Shown in pieces: positions 54,818-64,000 of a stretch of 64,000 bases of DNA. The stretch covers positions 653,533 through 717,532 of the forward strand of contig JAVXUO010001562.1 in the NCBI GenBank assembly GCA_033065855.1, in the 5' to 3' direction. Made by a program: the position numbers and the translations under genes. The notes beneath the pieces are model-generated. The model had not been told where the DNA came from and made no database searches. It was given only the letters and a program-made list of their open reading frames with translations. The DNA is from Escallonia rubra (taxonomy: Eukaryota > Streptophyta > Magnoliopsida > Escalloniales > Escalloniaceae). Within the stretch, counting starts at the first letter, position 1; each line of letters begins with the position of its first letter.

Positions 54818-57800
54818 ATGGGAATCTGTCAAGGAAAGCCCATCGCAAACCCTGAAACCCCTATTATTCCGGGGGAAAATGAGCCACCACTGAATACTCA
54901 AACTGGGAAATCATCAAATTTTCCATTTTACAGCCCGAGCCCACTCCCCAGTGCATTCAAGAATTCGCCCGCAAATTCGAGTGTGAATTCCACCCCTCTT
55001 AGGATTTTTAAGCGCCCATTTCCCCCACCTTCTCCGGCTAAGCACATTCGCGCATTGCTAGCGAGGAGGCACGGTTCTGTAAAGCCTAACGAGGCCTCAA
55101 TTCCTGAAGGGAATGAGTTTGAGGTTGGATTGGACAAGAATTTTGGGTATTCGAAGCAATTAATTGCCAATTATGAGCTTGGTGACGAGGTGGGTCGTGG
55201 GCATTTTGGGTATACTTGTTCAGCTAAGGGCAAGAAAGGGAGCTTGAAGGGGCAGGATGTGGCTGTCAAAGTTATTCCAAAATCTAAGGTCTGATTCTTG
55301 TACATTTGCACCATATGGTGTTTCTTTGCAGTTATATTCATTTGACCTAGTACATTTAAATGCAAAATTATACTTGAAGTCGTTTTAACTAAAACAAGTT
55401 TGTTGTTTGATTATCTTACGGACGAGGTGATTGGCAAACCATGTTATTGTGTTTCTGACACAGTGTTGGGGCTTCAAGCGGGTAGTGATGTCGGAATTTG
55501 TGATTGCTATTTCCATTTTTATTTGCAAGTCAAATGCCATCACTGGGTTTACGAGAGATTGTATCCCATGTCATACTAAGAGAACATCATGGATCAGAAA
55601 AGTTCTGTGGCATTGATAATTTAATAGAAGTATCGTTGGTGGGAATCAACGCTTTCCGTTGGTCGAAGACCATTGGATTTGCTGTTGTTCTTTATTCTTG
55701 TAGTTACGCTCATGTTATTTGTATAAATCCAAACCCTAAGTAGGACATTATGACTTTGTTTTGCCATGTTGGGGATTGTGATGTTCTTCTTCTAATTGAG
55801 ATAACACATGTTTCTGCAGATGACTACCGCTATTGCCATTGAGGATGTGAGGAGAGAAGTGAAAATTCTACGGGCTCTAACAGGGCACAAGAACCTAGTA
55901 CAATTTCACGATGCTTATGAGGATGAAGACAATGTTTATGTAGTGATGGAGTAAGTTTGACCAAGTTTCTATTAATAAGTGTTCTATGTTCTTAAACACT
56001 TCCACCTGATGCTATTAGTTTATAGCTACTTCATTGCCGTTTTCAGTATACAGAATAAACATTGATTTTGCACGATTGTCACTAAAGGAAGTTTAGTAGC
56101 TTTCTTTTTGTTTATTACCCATTAAATAGTCTGCTTCTGTTTGTGACATTGGGAAATGTACTTCGACTTGATTGTTGTGGTTGATTCAGTGAAACAAAAC
56201 CAATTAGAGTGTCGATGTCAACCTATCAACTGGCATGTAGCTAACGGTGCTTTCAATTGAACGTGGCTGAATCATACATAGCTAGTTCTTACATATTTCT
56301 GTAAGAACTGGGAGCAGCTGTGAGATAGTTAATTTTTGTAAAAAATTCTGAACCATGAGGTTTGTAGTTCTCTAGGATCTAGATGGTGGCCTTAAATGAT
56401 TTTTCCATACTCTAACATAGGTGATCTGCCTTCAAACTTTTTTCCCTCGTTTTTCGCGTCAGACTATTGTCGCTGAGAAGATGAAATTTTTTCTCCTTCT
56501 ATGGCAAGGAATAGTGTCCTTCTGTTCCATTCTGAAGCTTACTCAATTTAATGTTTTATGCCCTTCAGGTTATGCAAAGGAGGTGAATTACTAGACAGGA
56601 TACTTTCCAGGTACTCGTATTCGAAAATTACTTTCCCGCATGAAAAGAATTTGGCCTGTTTTTGCAACCTTGTGATTGGCTAATGATCCATTCTTGTTCT
56701 TTCTCTAGGGGTGGAAAATACCCAGAAGAAGATGCAAAAGCTGTCATGGTCCAAATTTTAAGTGTGGTTGCTTATTGTCACTTCCAAGGCGTGGTTCACC
56801 GTGACCTAAAGCCAGAGGTACTTTACCATCGAAAGCTCTCTATTTTTATTCTCTGGATAGTTTGGAAGGCATTAGCAGATAGTGCTAGTTTGAAAAGACA
56901 AACTTCAGCAATGTTTGCATTTAGATGTGCAGATGTAAGATGAAATACCATTGTTTGGCTTCGATAGATTTGTATAAAAGCCACCCCTTGTTTATCACTG
57001 GCACCTTTTGTTCATACATCTTAAAAAGGGTATTAAAAAATTATAGTATACAAGAACTTTATCTCCCTCACAAGTAGAACGTGAGTCATCACCTTATCCA
57101 AATTGAGTCATCAAGAATCTTAGTTACTGGTGACCACCTTCATGAGGACCTTTGAGTAGAGCTTTCTTGATCAACCCTTGCTTCTTGAAAGTGAGGCATT
57201 CCCTAGATAGAAATAGTAACAGACTTGGCAATGGCCAGTAATAGTTTGGCATTTCCTCGAGCATCCCCCAGGGTGTTTGAAAAGGGATATCAGAGGGTTT
57301 TGGAAAACAAGAAAAAGAATACAGAAGAAGGAAGAAGGAAGAAGGGGGAGAGTGGTGAGAGCTAGTGTACCAGGCAGCTGAGACAGAGGGAGTGAGAGTG
57401 CACGGAGCTTCTACCTATATCCTTTCTTTTGTTCTTCTCATATCTGTCTTCTCATTCCTTCGGCTTAAAGAGCGTGACTCCATGAAATGGTGCAGCAGAA
57501 GAATATCTTTTCCTTCGAGTTTGTGCAACAGGGGAAGGTTTAAGGATCTAAGGGAAAACTGTGTATTCTGCCCTCGTTTTTTACAACTTAAGTCTCTCGT
57601 TCGGCATGATCTTATGCTTCTTTTTCAGTGCAACCTAGTCTTAGCCCGCCATTTTATTTTCTTTCATTTAGTATTACCCCAGAAATTGTGGTTATTGTAG
57701 AACTACATGGTCTACATGAGTGTGCTTGGTTTAAGTTTATTTTTGAAAACTTGGTTCTTCAAAAATTCCATTATATTCCGGGGTTTGCATCTCAAGGAAG

Positions 57801-58460
57801 GGGTGAATTGGAACATGTGATGGCCAATGTTTCTTGGTGTAAATAAGTAGATTGGTGTTTCTTGTTTATGGAGGCAATTGGCTCAATTTGTTGTTGGCAT
57901 AATAAACAAATTCACGAGTAGAACTTCCAATTGCCGACGGACTTGGTCCAGGTTATCTTAAGGACAGCCAACGAAGTTCAAATGGTTATTTTGGTTAGGA
58001 TCACCAGGATATTCAAAAACCAATTGCCAGCACATTTTTTTACCACGTTTAGTAGAATGGATGAAGCTAAACTTTGATGGTGCTAGCTCCACCAACCCGA
58101 GTGCTGGCAATATTGTAGGGTTATTTGAGACCACAACGGTGTTTTCCTTGCGGCCTGGGTGTGCTGATGACTGATGCCTTGCGTTCTGGTTGTGGGCATT
58201 GTGTAAGGGATTGGAGGTTGCTTTGGAATACCAAAGTTCTTAACTGAGACTGTTTCCTTGAAGACAACTCAGTTGATTCTCGATGCAGCAGCTAGCAACC
58301 CTCATCCAAGAGCAAACGGATTGTCTGCAGAGGTGCTGTAACTCGGGTTACAGCCATCCGATCAAAATGTACGGCCTAGAGTTGTCATGTGATTGAACCC
58401 ACTAAAAACACATCAAACGGTGGGTTTTGGAGTTGACAACCAAGCTTCTTCCATCCAACC

Positions 58461-58497
<37 letters not shown>

Positions 58498-61400
58498 CAC
58501 AAGCAGTCCCTCTCTCTCTAGAAATCCATCTTTCTGGATGTCCATCTTCTCTTGGAATCCATCAGCTCCTCCTTTGGAACTTCCCTCTCTCCAGAAACTC
58601 ACTCTCTCTCTAAGAAAACCATCTTCTCTTGGAATTGACCAGCTCAATCACCATCTTGAAATCAATTTACACGCTCCCTTTCCAGAAATTTGATCGTCTC
58701 TCCTCCCAGAAAAATCGATCTTCAAGCGAGCACACACTGGCCATTTTCTCTCATTCAATCCATCTTCTGTGCTGCCATGGGATATTGTGTAAAATCTGCT
58801 GATGTGCAAAGGGCCACAGAATACATGTCAAGCAGGAGGCGTTTTGTTCATTTCATTCTTATATTCAAGGAGCTTGGAGCTCTGTTGAACTTATTCCAAC
58901 ACCTGGGCATTGTTCTTCTTCTAACCCATGTTTTTGGTGTCAGTGTGGTTGTATGTGGATTTCTAGAGGGAGGCAAAGAGAGAGAAGCTTGGTCGTTAAC
59001 TCCAAAACCCACCGTTTAATGTGTTTTCACTAGGTTGGGTGACGTGGCAACTTCTATGAATTTTATTTTGATCAGATGGCTGTTGTAACTAGAGTTACAG
59101 CACCTCTGCTGTAGCTCTAGTTACAGCAGTCAATCCGCCTCTTATCCAAACATCATCTTGAATATCCTGGAGCTTAAACCATGGGAATGCGAAGTGTAAT
59201 ATATCTCGCAGAAAAATAATATAGTTGCTGATTTTCTGCCTAAGTTGGGTGTTACTGCCAATTCGATCTGCGATTCTTCACTTTCGACCATTCTTCAGCT
59301 TAATGCCGATAAGCAGGGGTTTCATCCCCCAGATTAAATGTTGGCTATTTCAGGGTTGCTTAGCCCTGCGTAAGGACCAAAATACTAAATCAGAATGAAT
59401 AACGGAATAGTGGTTATTGGTTAAGAGGTCACAGTAATGGTGCTTGGTGGATTCTGAAGGGTATATGCGGGAGTTACATGGTATATGGATATCTATATTT
59501 ACTAAATGACGTTGCAGGAATTTATCTGATTGAAGATCGAGAGTGAGGAAAGAGATTTAAGAAGTGTCTAAAATTTTGGAATATATATACTTTGGGGATT
59601 ATTTATTTCCTATTCACCCACTTGCGCTCGAATAAAGGAGACAACTGTTTGGGACACGTGCATGCCAGCACTATAGACCTTTGTGTATAATCTGAATGTC
59701 GCTCCGAGAATCCGGTCATCTTATTGTGGTCCGATGAAGTTGCATAACTGCATTTTCGTTTTTTGTTTAGATTTCTCGTGAAAATTAGAAGTTGGTCTTG
59801 GTCCCACTTGACATCCATAATAAAAAGGTTCTGAAGTTATTGTATATCTGACATGATTAATGGTTTCTTTTGATTTTCACCTTTTCTACCATCTTTGAGC
59901 TAGATGATTGCTCCTCGTCGAATTAACTCCATGTGATCAATATTCTTTCACTTATAGCTCATTCCAGTCAGAAATTTTCCTTTTTATTGAGATCGTCTTT
60001 GTTACATTTCCGTTTCAGAATTTTCTTTTTACTTGTAAAGATGAGCACTCCCCACTTAAGGCAATTGATTTCGGACTCTCAGATTATGTGAAGCCAGGTA
60101 AAATCTAAAACGTATTGTCCATCTTTCCATTATCCACAATAGTGGTCGATTAGGCTGACTGCTGGAGGCTTGTGCAGATGAAAGGCTGAATGATATTGTA
60201 GGAAGTGCATACTATGTAGCTCCTGAAGTTCTGCATAGATCCTATGGAACAGAAGCTGATATGTGGAGCATTGGTGTAATTGCTTATATTCTTCTCTGTG
60301 GAAGCCGACCCTTTTGGGCCCGCACAGAGTCTGGAATCTTCCGAGCAGTCCTTAAGGCAGACCCCAGCTTTGATGAGGCCCCATGGCCTTCGTTGTCTCC
60401 TGATGCAGTAGACTTCGTTAAGAGATTGTTGAACAAGGATTACCGCAAGAGATTAACAGCTGCACAGGCTCTCTGTAAGTTACTTGGATAGTCTTTGCAT
60501 TTCAAGATTCTAAAAAATCCTTCATTAATTCTCTCTATAAAGAAACAAATTCAAGATTTCAAAATGGAGGCCTTGCCGTGGGTTCCTCCTTTCCCTGGAA
60601 TGACTAAGGAATTTGAGTAGATTTGAGTCATGCAGGAGTGATGAGGTACCTCCATAATACTGTAGTACTAATGCTTGGAATTTCTTAATTAGGTCATCCA
60701 TGGCTAGCCAATTACCATGATGTCAAGATACCTTTGGATATGATAGTTTACAAGGTTGTAAAAGCTTATATCTGCTCGTCATCTTTGAGAAAAGCGGCTT
60801 TGGGGGTATGCTATCCTGCCTTTGATCTTGCTTGTCAACTTAGGAAAGTAATCTCATAATATGATTTGGAGAAACTTTAAGATACCAAGTATATCACACT
60901 CCCAACTTCGATCTTGCGGTTTTATTACGTCATCAATGCGTTTTTTTTTTCTTTTTTCTTTTTTGGCTTTCGTTTTACACTTTTTCTTTTTAACTGGTTT
61001 GTTACAAAGAGCTGTCCATAGAAAAGGAAGAAAGAAATCCGCAGGGTGAAAAGAAAAGGCTGAGTGAAGAATCAGTTTGAATTGAAGCTGAGCAGAATTA
61101 GTGAACAGTTATGACAATGTCTAATATTGGAAAACTTTTTAATCTGGGGTTATTATTTCTCTTGGATTAGCTTTACCGAGAACTTATTTTTAGAATTTTG
61201 GGATAGGAGACATTTAATAGAGTTCTGTTAATGTAACAGGCTGTTGCAAAGACATTAGTGATACCGCAGCTAGCTTATCTCCGTGAACAATTTACGTTGT
61301 TAGGGCCAAACAAAAGTGGATTCATATCGCTACAGAACTTTAAGTCGGTAAGATCTTTTTCTTCAGATCTTGGTGGTTAGTTTTTGTCATGATTGTTTGT

Positions 61401-62803
61401 TAATCTACTTTTAGGTGTCAATATGAACTAATGAAACTTGCAGGCTGTGACGAAGAACTCCACCGATGCCATAAAGGATTCACGGGTTCTAGATTACGCG
61501 AACATGGTAGATTCTCACAGCTTTCTTCTTAGTAATTTACAATTGTCCTTTTACACAAGCTAATATATGTAGCCATTTTAAGAGGAATTGGTGGCTGAAT
61601 GTTTATTCGTGTGACTTACAGGTGGGCTCTCTCCAATACAGGAAATTGGATTTCGAAGAGTTCTGCGCCGCAGCAATTAGCGTGCATCAGCTGGAAGGCA
61701 TGGAAGGCTGGGAACAACATGCGCGCCGTGCCTATGAGTTATTTGAGAAGGATGGAAACCGACCTATTATGATAGAGGAACTTGCCTCAGTATGCTCTCT
61801 CTCTCTCTCTCTCTCTCCCCCTCCCTCCCTCCCCGTGTCTATGTGCACGTGTCGGCATGCATGCTTCCATGGCCTTTTGCATGTGTGGTTTGGGGGTTCA
61901 AGGGCCTCTCTCCTTCAACGTATCGGTCTACTGAATTGCATTTTGACTTATGGAGTTTTCAAGATTTGGGCTTTAGGTTTCAAGCATTTGTCCTTGTGAG
62001 CAAGTAAAGCAGTCATAAAGTAATGCGTGTTAACCAATCGAGGGCTGACAGATTTGTGGACAAATGCGTCAGGAATGAAGACGTTTGAACATTTCTATCT
62101 ACCAATTTCCTCATCCCTTAAGGCCCACCGGTCAACAGCGTGTCCTAATACTTTGAAGAAAAAACCTTAATTTACTATCATTTGGATTACTGAGACGTGG
62201 AAAGGAAGTATGGTGGTATCATAACCTTTATTACCTGGGCTCTTGAGAACTTAATTAAGTAGCCGTGTCGAGCATGTACCATTGTCGATTAAGTATTGGT
62301 GTTGACAAGGTGTTAATAATGTGTCCGACACCACTTATCAGATATCGACTGTTCCATTATTGCTTTGGATGAGAAACCTTCCCAAACTTCAATTATAGGT
62401 ACATTGGTAAATGTTCCAGGACCACTACCAACTGGAATGCCCTACCCACTCAGAACCCTTGAATTTGGGAGAGAGAATGCTTTGAATTTTATCAGTATTA
62501 GACTGACAGGGAGCTTTACGTAGAAATGATGTCGGACCATAGAATTTCGCTCACAATGTACCTACAGTTTCTATACCCCCATGGCAATACACTAACATGT
62601 CAATTTCAGCTTCATGGTTCCTACTTGCAGTGGATTACTCAGTTCATTGTTGTCCTGTTTTCCAGGAGCTTGGTCTTAGCCCATCGGTACCAGTTCATGT
62701 AGTTCTCCAAGACTGGATTAGACATTCTGATGGAAAACTCAGCTTCCTGGGATTTGTCAGGCTTCTGCACGGGGTTTCTTCTCGAGCATTTCAGAAGGCT
62801 TGA
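54818..62803 (+). CDS. CRK1-like: CDPK-related protein kinase, CRK1 type
   Basis: Eleven exons with GT/AG introns: 54,818-55,288; 55,820-55,950; 56,569-56,610; 56,709-56,817; 60,019-60,097; 60,178-60,474; 60,693-60,805; 61,240-61,347; 61,444-61,506; 61,622-61,789; 62,666-62,803. They total 1,719 nt, 572 aa, in one frame. The start MGICQGKP carries Gly2 and Cys4 for myristoylation and palmitoylation, so a plasma-membrane location is likely. Kinase features: Gly loop GRGHFG 126-131, Lys151, catalytic HRDLKPE with Asp247, DFG 268-270, VAPE near 292, and domain end HPWL at 378-381. A regulatory region and degenerate EF-hand-like segments follow (e.g. [15 protein letters not shown]), then the ending [12 protein letters not shown]. 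CRKs are calcium-independent Ser/Thr kinases, some calmodulin-binding and linked to heat response. Intron 4 (3.2 kb) hosts transposons; intron 10 begins with a (CT)n tract. Confidence 0.95.
58040..59340 (+). pseudogene. LINE RNase H-like fragment in CRK intron 4, split
   Basis: The left part (58,043-58,325) reads [19 protein letters not shown], then [13 protein letters not shown] in another frame. The right part (about 59,137-59,338) reads [20 protein letters not shown] and ends QGFHPPD, stop. Both belong to the RNase H domain (RVT_3 type) found at the end of plant LINE polyproteins and related genes, with the first catalytic Asp in NFDGA. A transposon with long inverted repeats separates them. 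It is a relic, not part of the kinase message. Confidence 0.65.
58327..59109. mobile_element. Long-TIR DNA element inside the LINE relic
   Basis: The left GCAGAGGTGCTGTAACTCGG and the reversed right GCAGAGGTGCTGTAACTCTA start inverted repeats of about 150 bp, which continue through CAGCCATCYGATCAAAAT and ACGGTGGGTTTTGGAGTTRAC. The middle is CT-rich (58,466-58,494 is a (CT)n microsatellite). GGATTG/CAATCC just outside may extend the repeat. No target duplication was recognised; a Mutator-like origin is plausible from the repeat length. Confidence 0.7.
61796..61817. repeat. (CT)n tract beside the intron 10 donor
   Basis: Eleven CT units begin 7 bp after the donor of CRK intron 10 (TCA-GTATG), followed by CCCTCCCTCC. 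Confidence 0.85.
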
Positions 62804-63180
62804 ATAAATCCCGGCTACACATACTCGTAAGAAGGCCCTTAATGCTGTCCTTAAACTAGGATGTCTCTTGGGGGGCAAGTTGCGAGTCCTATCGAGGATA
62901 ACCTTAGAAAAAAAGCAGGAGTATCAGTTATCTTGAAAAATATGGCGACATGAACAGCAGTCGAAGCCAGTTCCAGCAAAATCCCATGTCTGTTTTCCTT
63001 TTAATTTTATGTCATAATTTTTTGCCAGTGTTTGGTACCTTTAAGAAATAGAGGGTTGTACAGATGAGGTAAGGTCACAGAAAGAATCTAGGATTAGACT
63101 TAGCTTAGAACTGAAATGAGTGTTGTGGTTTTGGGTGTATCACTTTGTGTACCCTTTTCACTTCATCAATAAATTCTTCC
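62804..63180 (+). other. Probable 3' UTR of the CRK gene
   Basis: Follows the TGA stop. A polyadenylation-type AATAAA occurs near 63,168 (ATCAATAAATTC). The end is inferred. Confidence 0.45.
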
Positions 63181-63821
63181 CGTGATCTACAAGCAAGTCT
63201 TCAGAAATTTAATTTGTTTCGAGATTATGTGCAAAGCACCGTTTATTGCTATTTGCTACTGCAACTGTTTTTTAGACAACATATGTTTGCCTAGCGATTT
63301 GGTTTTTATCTCATTTTTCGCGTCTCCTCCATTCTCAAATTGTGTTTGTCTTTGTCGAAGTCCTATACACCGGATCGTGATCGGTAATTATACCTAGTGG
63401 GTTTTACCGTTCCTACGAGTGTGCTTTTGAGTTGGAGAAGCGGCTTCAACAGTTTATTTTAGCCATTATGCTTCACAACTTCTTCAAAACAATGCTATCA
63501 TTGATTGTACACATGTTATCAACTGTAATCCATTCCACTCATTTTGACAAAGATGCATTAAAATGGGTTTACTGTCTAATGGACGATTTTCCGGTATAAT
63601 GTACTTGTGCACGAATTTGTACATGTTTCTCGTTTCCCTTTCCATCTACTTTTTCCTTGAGAGCTAACATTACTTACGCATTTTTTTTTTTTGAGAAATG
63701 AATGCAGCCATGAATAATTGAGTGAGACGACAGATCCCTGCCAACCACTATTTAGTACTTGTTGAAACAAAAGTAAAGTACTCTGTATTACAATTAGAAG
63801 TCTCACTTTCTCGTTTTTTCT
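63181..63821. other. Gene-free interval
   Basis: No recognised features apart from a T11 tract near 63,681. Confidence 0.35.
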
Positions 63822-64000
63822 GGGTTAATTACACTGGCACTCTCAAGTTATCACTTTGTAGCACTCTGCACCACAAACTTTTTTTTCGCTACCTTACGCC
63901 CCAAACTTACATAAGTTTGGCTACCATCACCCCCTGTCAATTTTCCGGCCAAAGGCCTCACCGGAGAAGTAATATAACTGAAAGAAGGGGGCATTCTGGG
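63822..64000. mobile_element. Probable Mutator-type terminal repeat, cut by the window
   Basis: GGGTTAATTACACTGGCACT begins at 63,822 and is followed by CACTTTGTAGCACTCTGCACC and CACCCCCTGTCAATTTTCCG. The style is that of the MULE ends at 22,040 and 49,951 (GGG-AATTACA followed by reading-like C-rich phrases). The partner end and the target duplication would be beyond the window. Confidence 0.5.

Overview
This is a stretch of nuclear genome from a flowering plant, most likely a eudicot. The evidence is spliced genes with GT/AG introns, a plant bHLH factor, a CDPK-related kinase, and plant-type transposons (CACTA/En-Spm, Mutator-like, hAT, PIF/Harbinger-like MITEs, Helitron, Ty3/gypsy, LINE, tRNA-derived SINE). 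Species cannot be named from the sequence. All identifications come from reading translations and motifs by eye; no database search was run.

Only two genes look intact, and both are on the + strand. The first is a two-exon bHLH transcription factor of the bHLH106/bHLH107 type (17,395-18,634; 238 aa). The second is an eleven-exon CDPK-related kinase of the CRK1 type (54,818-62,803; 572 aa). Their Arabidopsis counterparts have consecutive locus numbers (At2g41130/At2g41140, and the paralogous pair At3g56770/At3g56760), so this looks like one ancestral gene pair forced 36 kb apart by transposons.

Layout. 1-3.1 kb: minus-strand LTR ends cutting into a broken Helitron protein. 3.1-7.4 kb: diverged LTR pieces in opposite orientation, an AT-rich degenerate repeat and a solo CACTA end. 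7.5-11.7 kb: a decayed CACTA transposon with TNP2 and Transposase_24 remnants, and between them a captured fragment of a CLASSY-type SNF2 chromatin remodeller. 11.7-15.8 kb: gene-free, with one T-rich/GC-core element. 15.85-16.93 kb: a compact CACTA element with target duplication, just upstream of the bHLH gene. 17.3-18.9 kb: the bHLH gene. 19-30 kb: hAT element, Pack-MULE carrying a PEPC-kinase fragment, several MITEs and microsatellites. 30.3-34.5 kb: a dead FAR1-type MULE transposase, then a broken thermospermine synthase (ACL5-like) fragment on the other strand. 36.3-42.2 kb: a 5.9 kb CACTA-bounded block containing a gypsy remnant and two unidentified spliced exons. 42-50 kb: low-complexity and anonymous DNA. 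49.95-52.94 kb: a Mutator-like element with 9-bp target duplication that fused pieces of a carboxylesterase and a chalcone synthase gene and was later hit by a CACTA element. 53.5 kb: a SINE with perfect 17-bp target duplication. 54.8-62.8 kb: the kinase gene, with nested insertions in its 3.2-kb intron 4. 63.8 kb to the end: the start of what looks like another Mutator-type element.

The clearest theme is gene-fragment capture. At least four host gene families (CLASSY, PEPC kinase, carboxylesterase, chalcone synthase) have pieces inside DNA transposons, and an ACL5 fragment lies beside a transposase. None of the captured pieces is an intact gene, but they are possible sources of small RNAs or chimeric transcripts.
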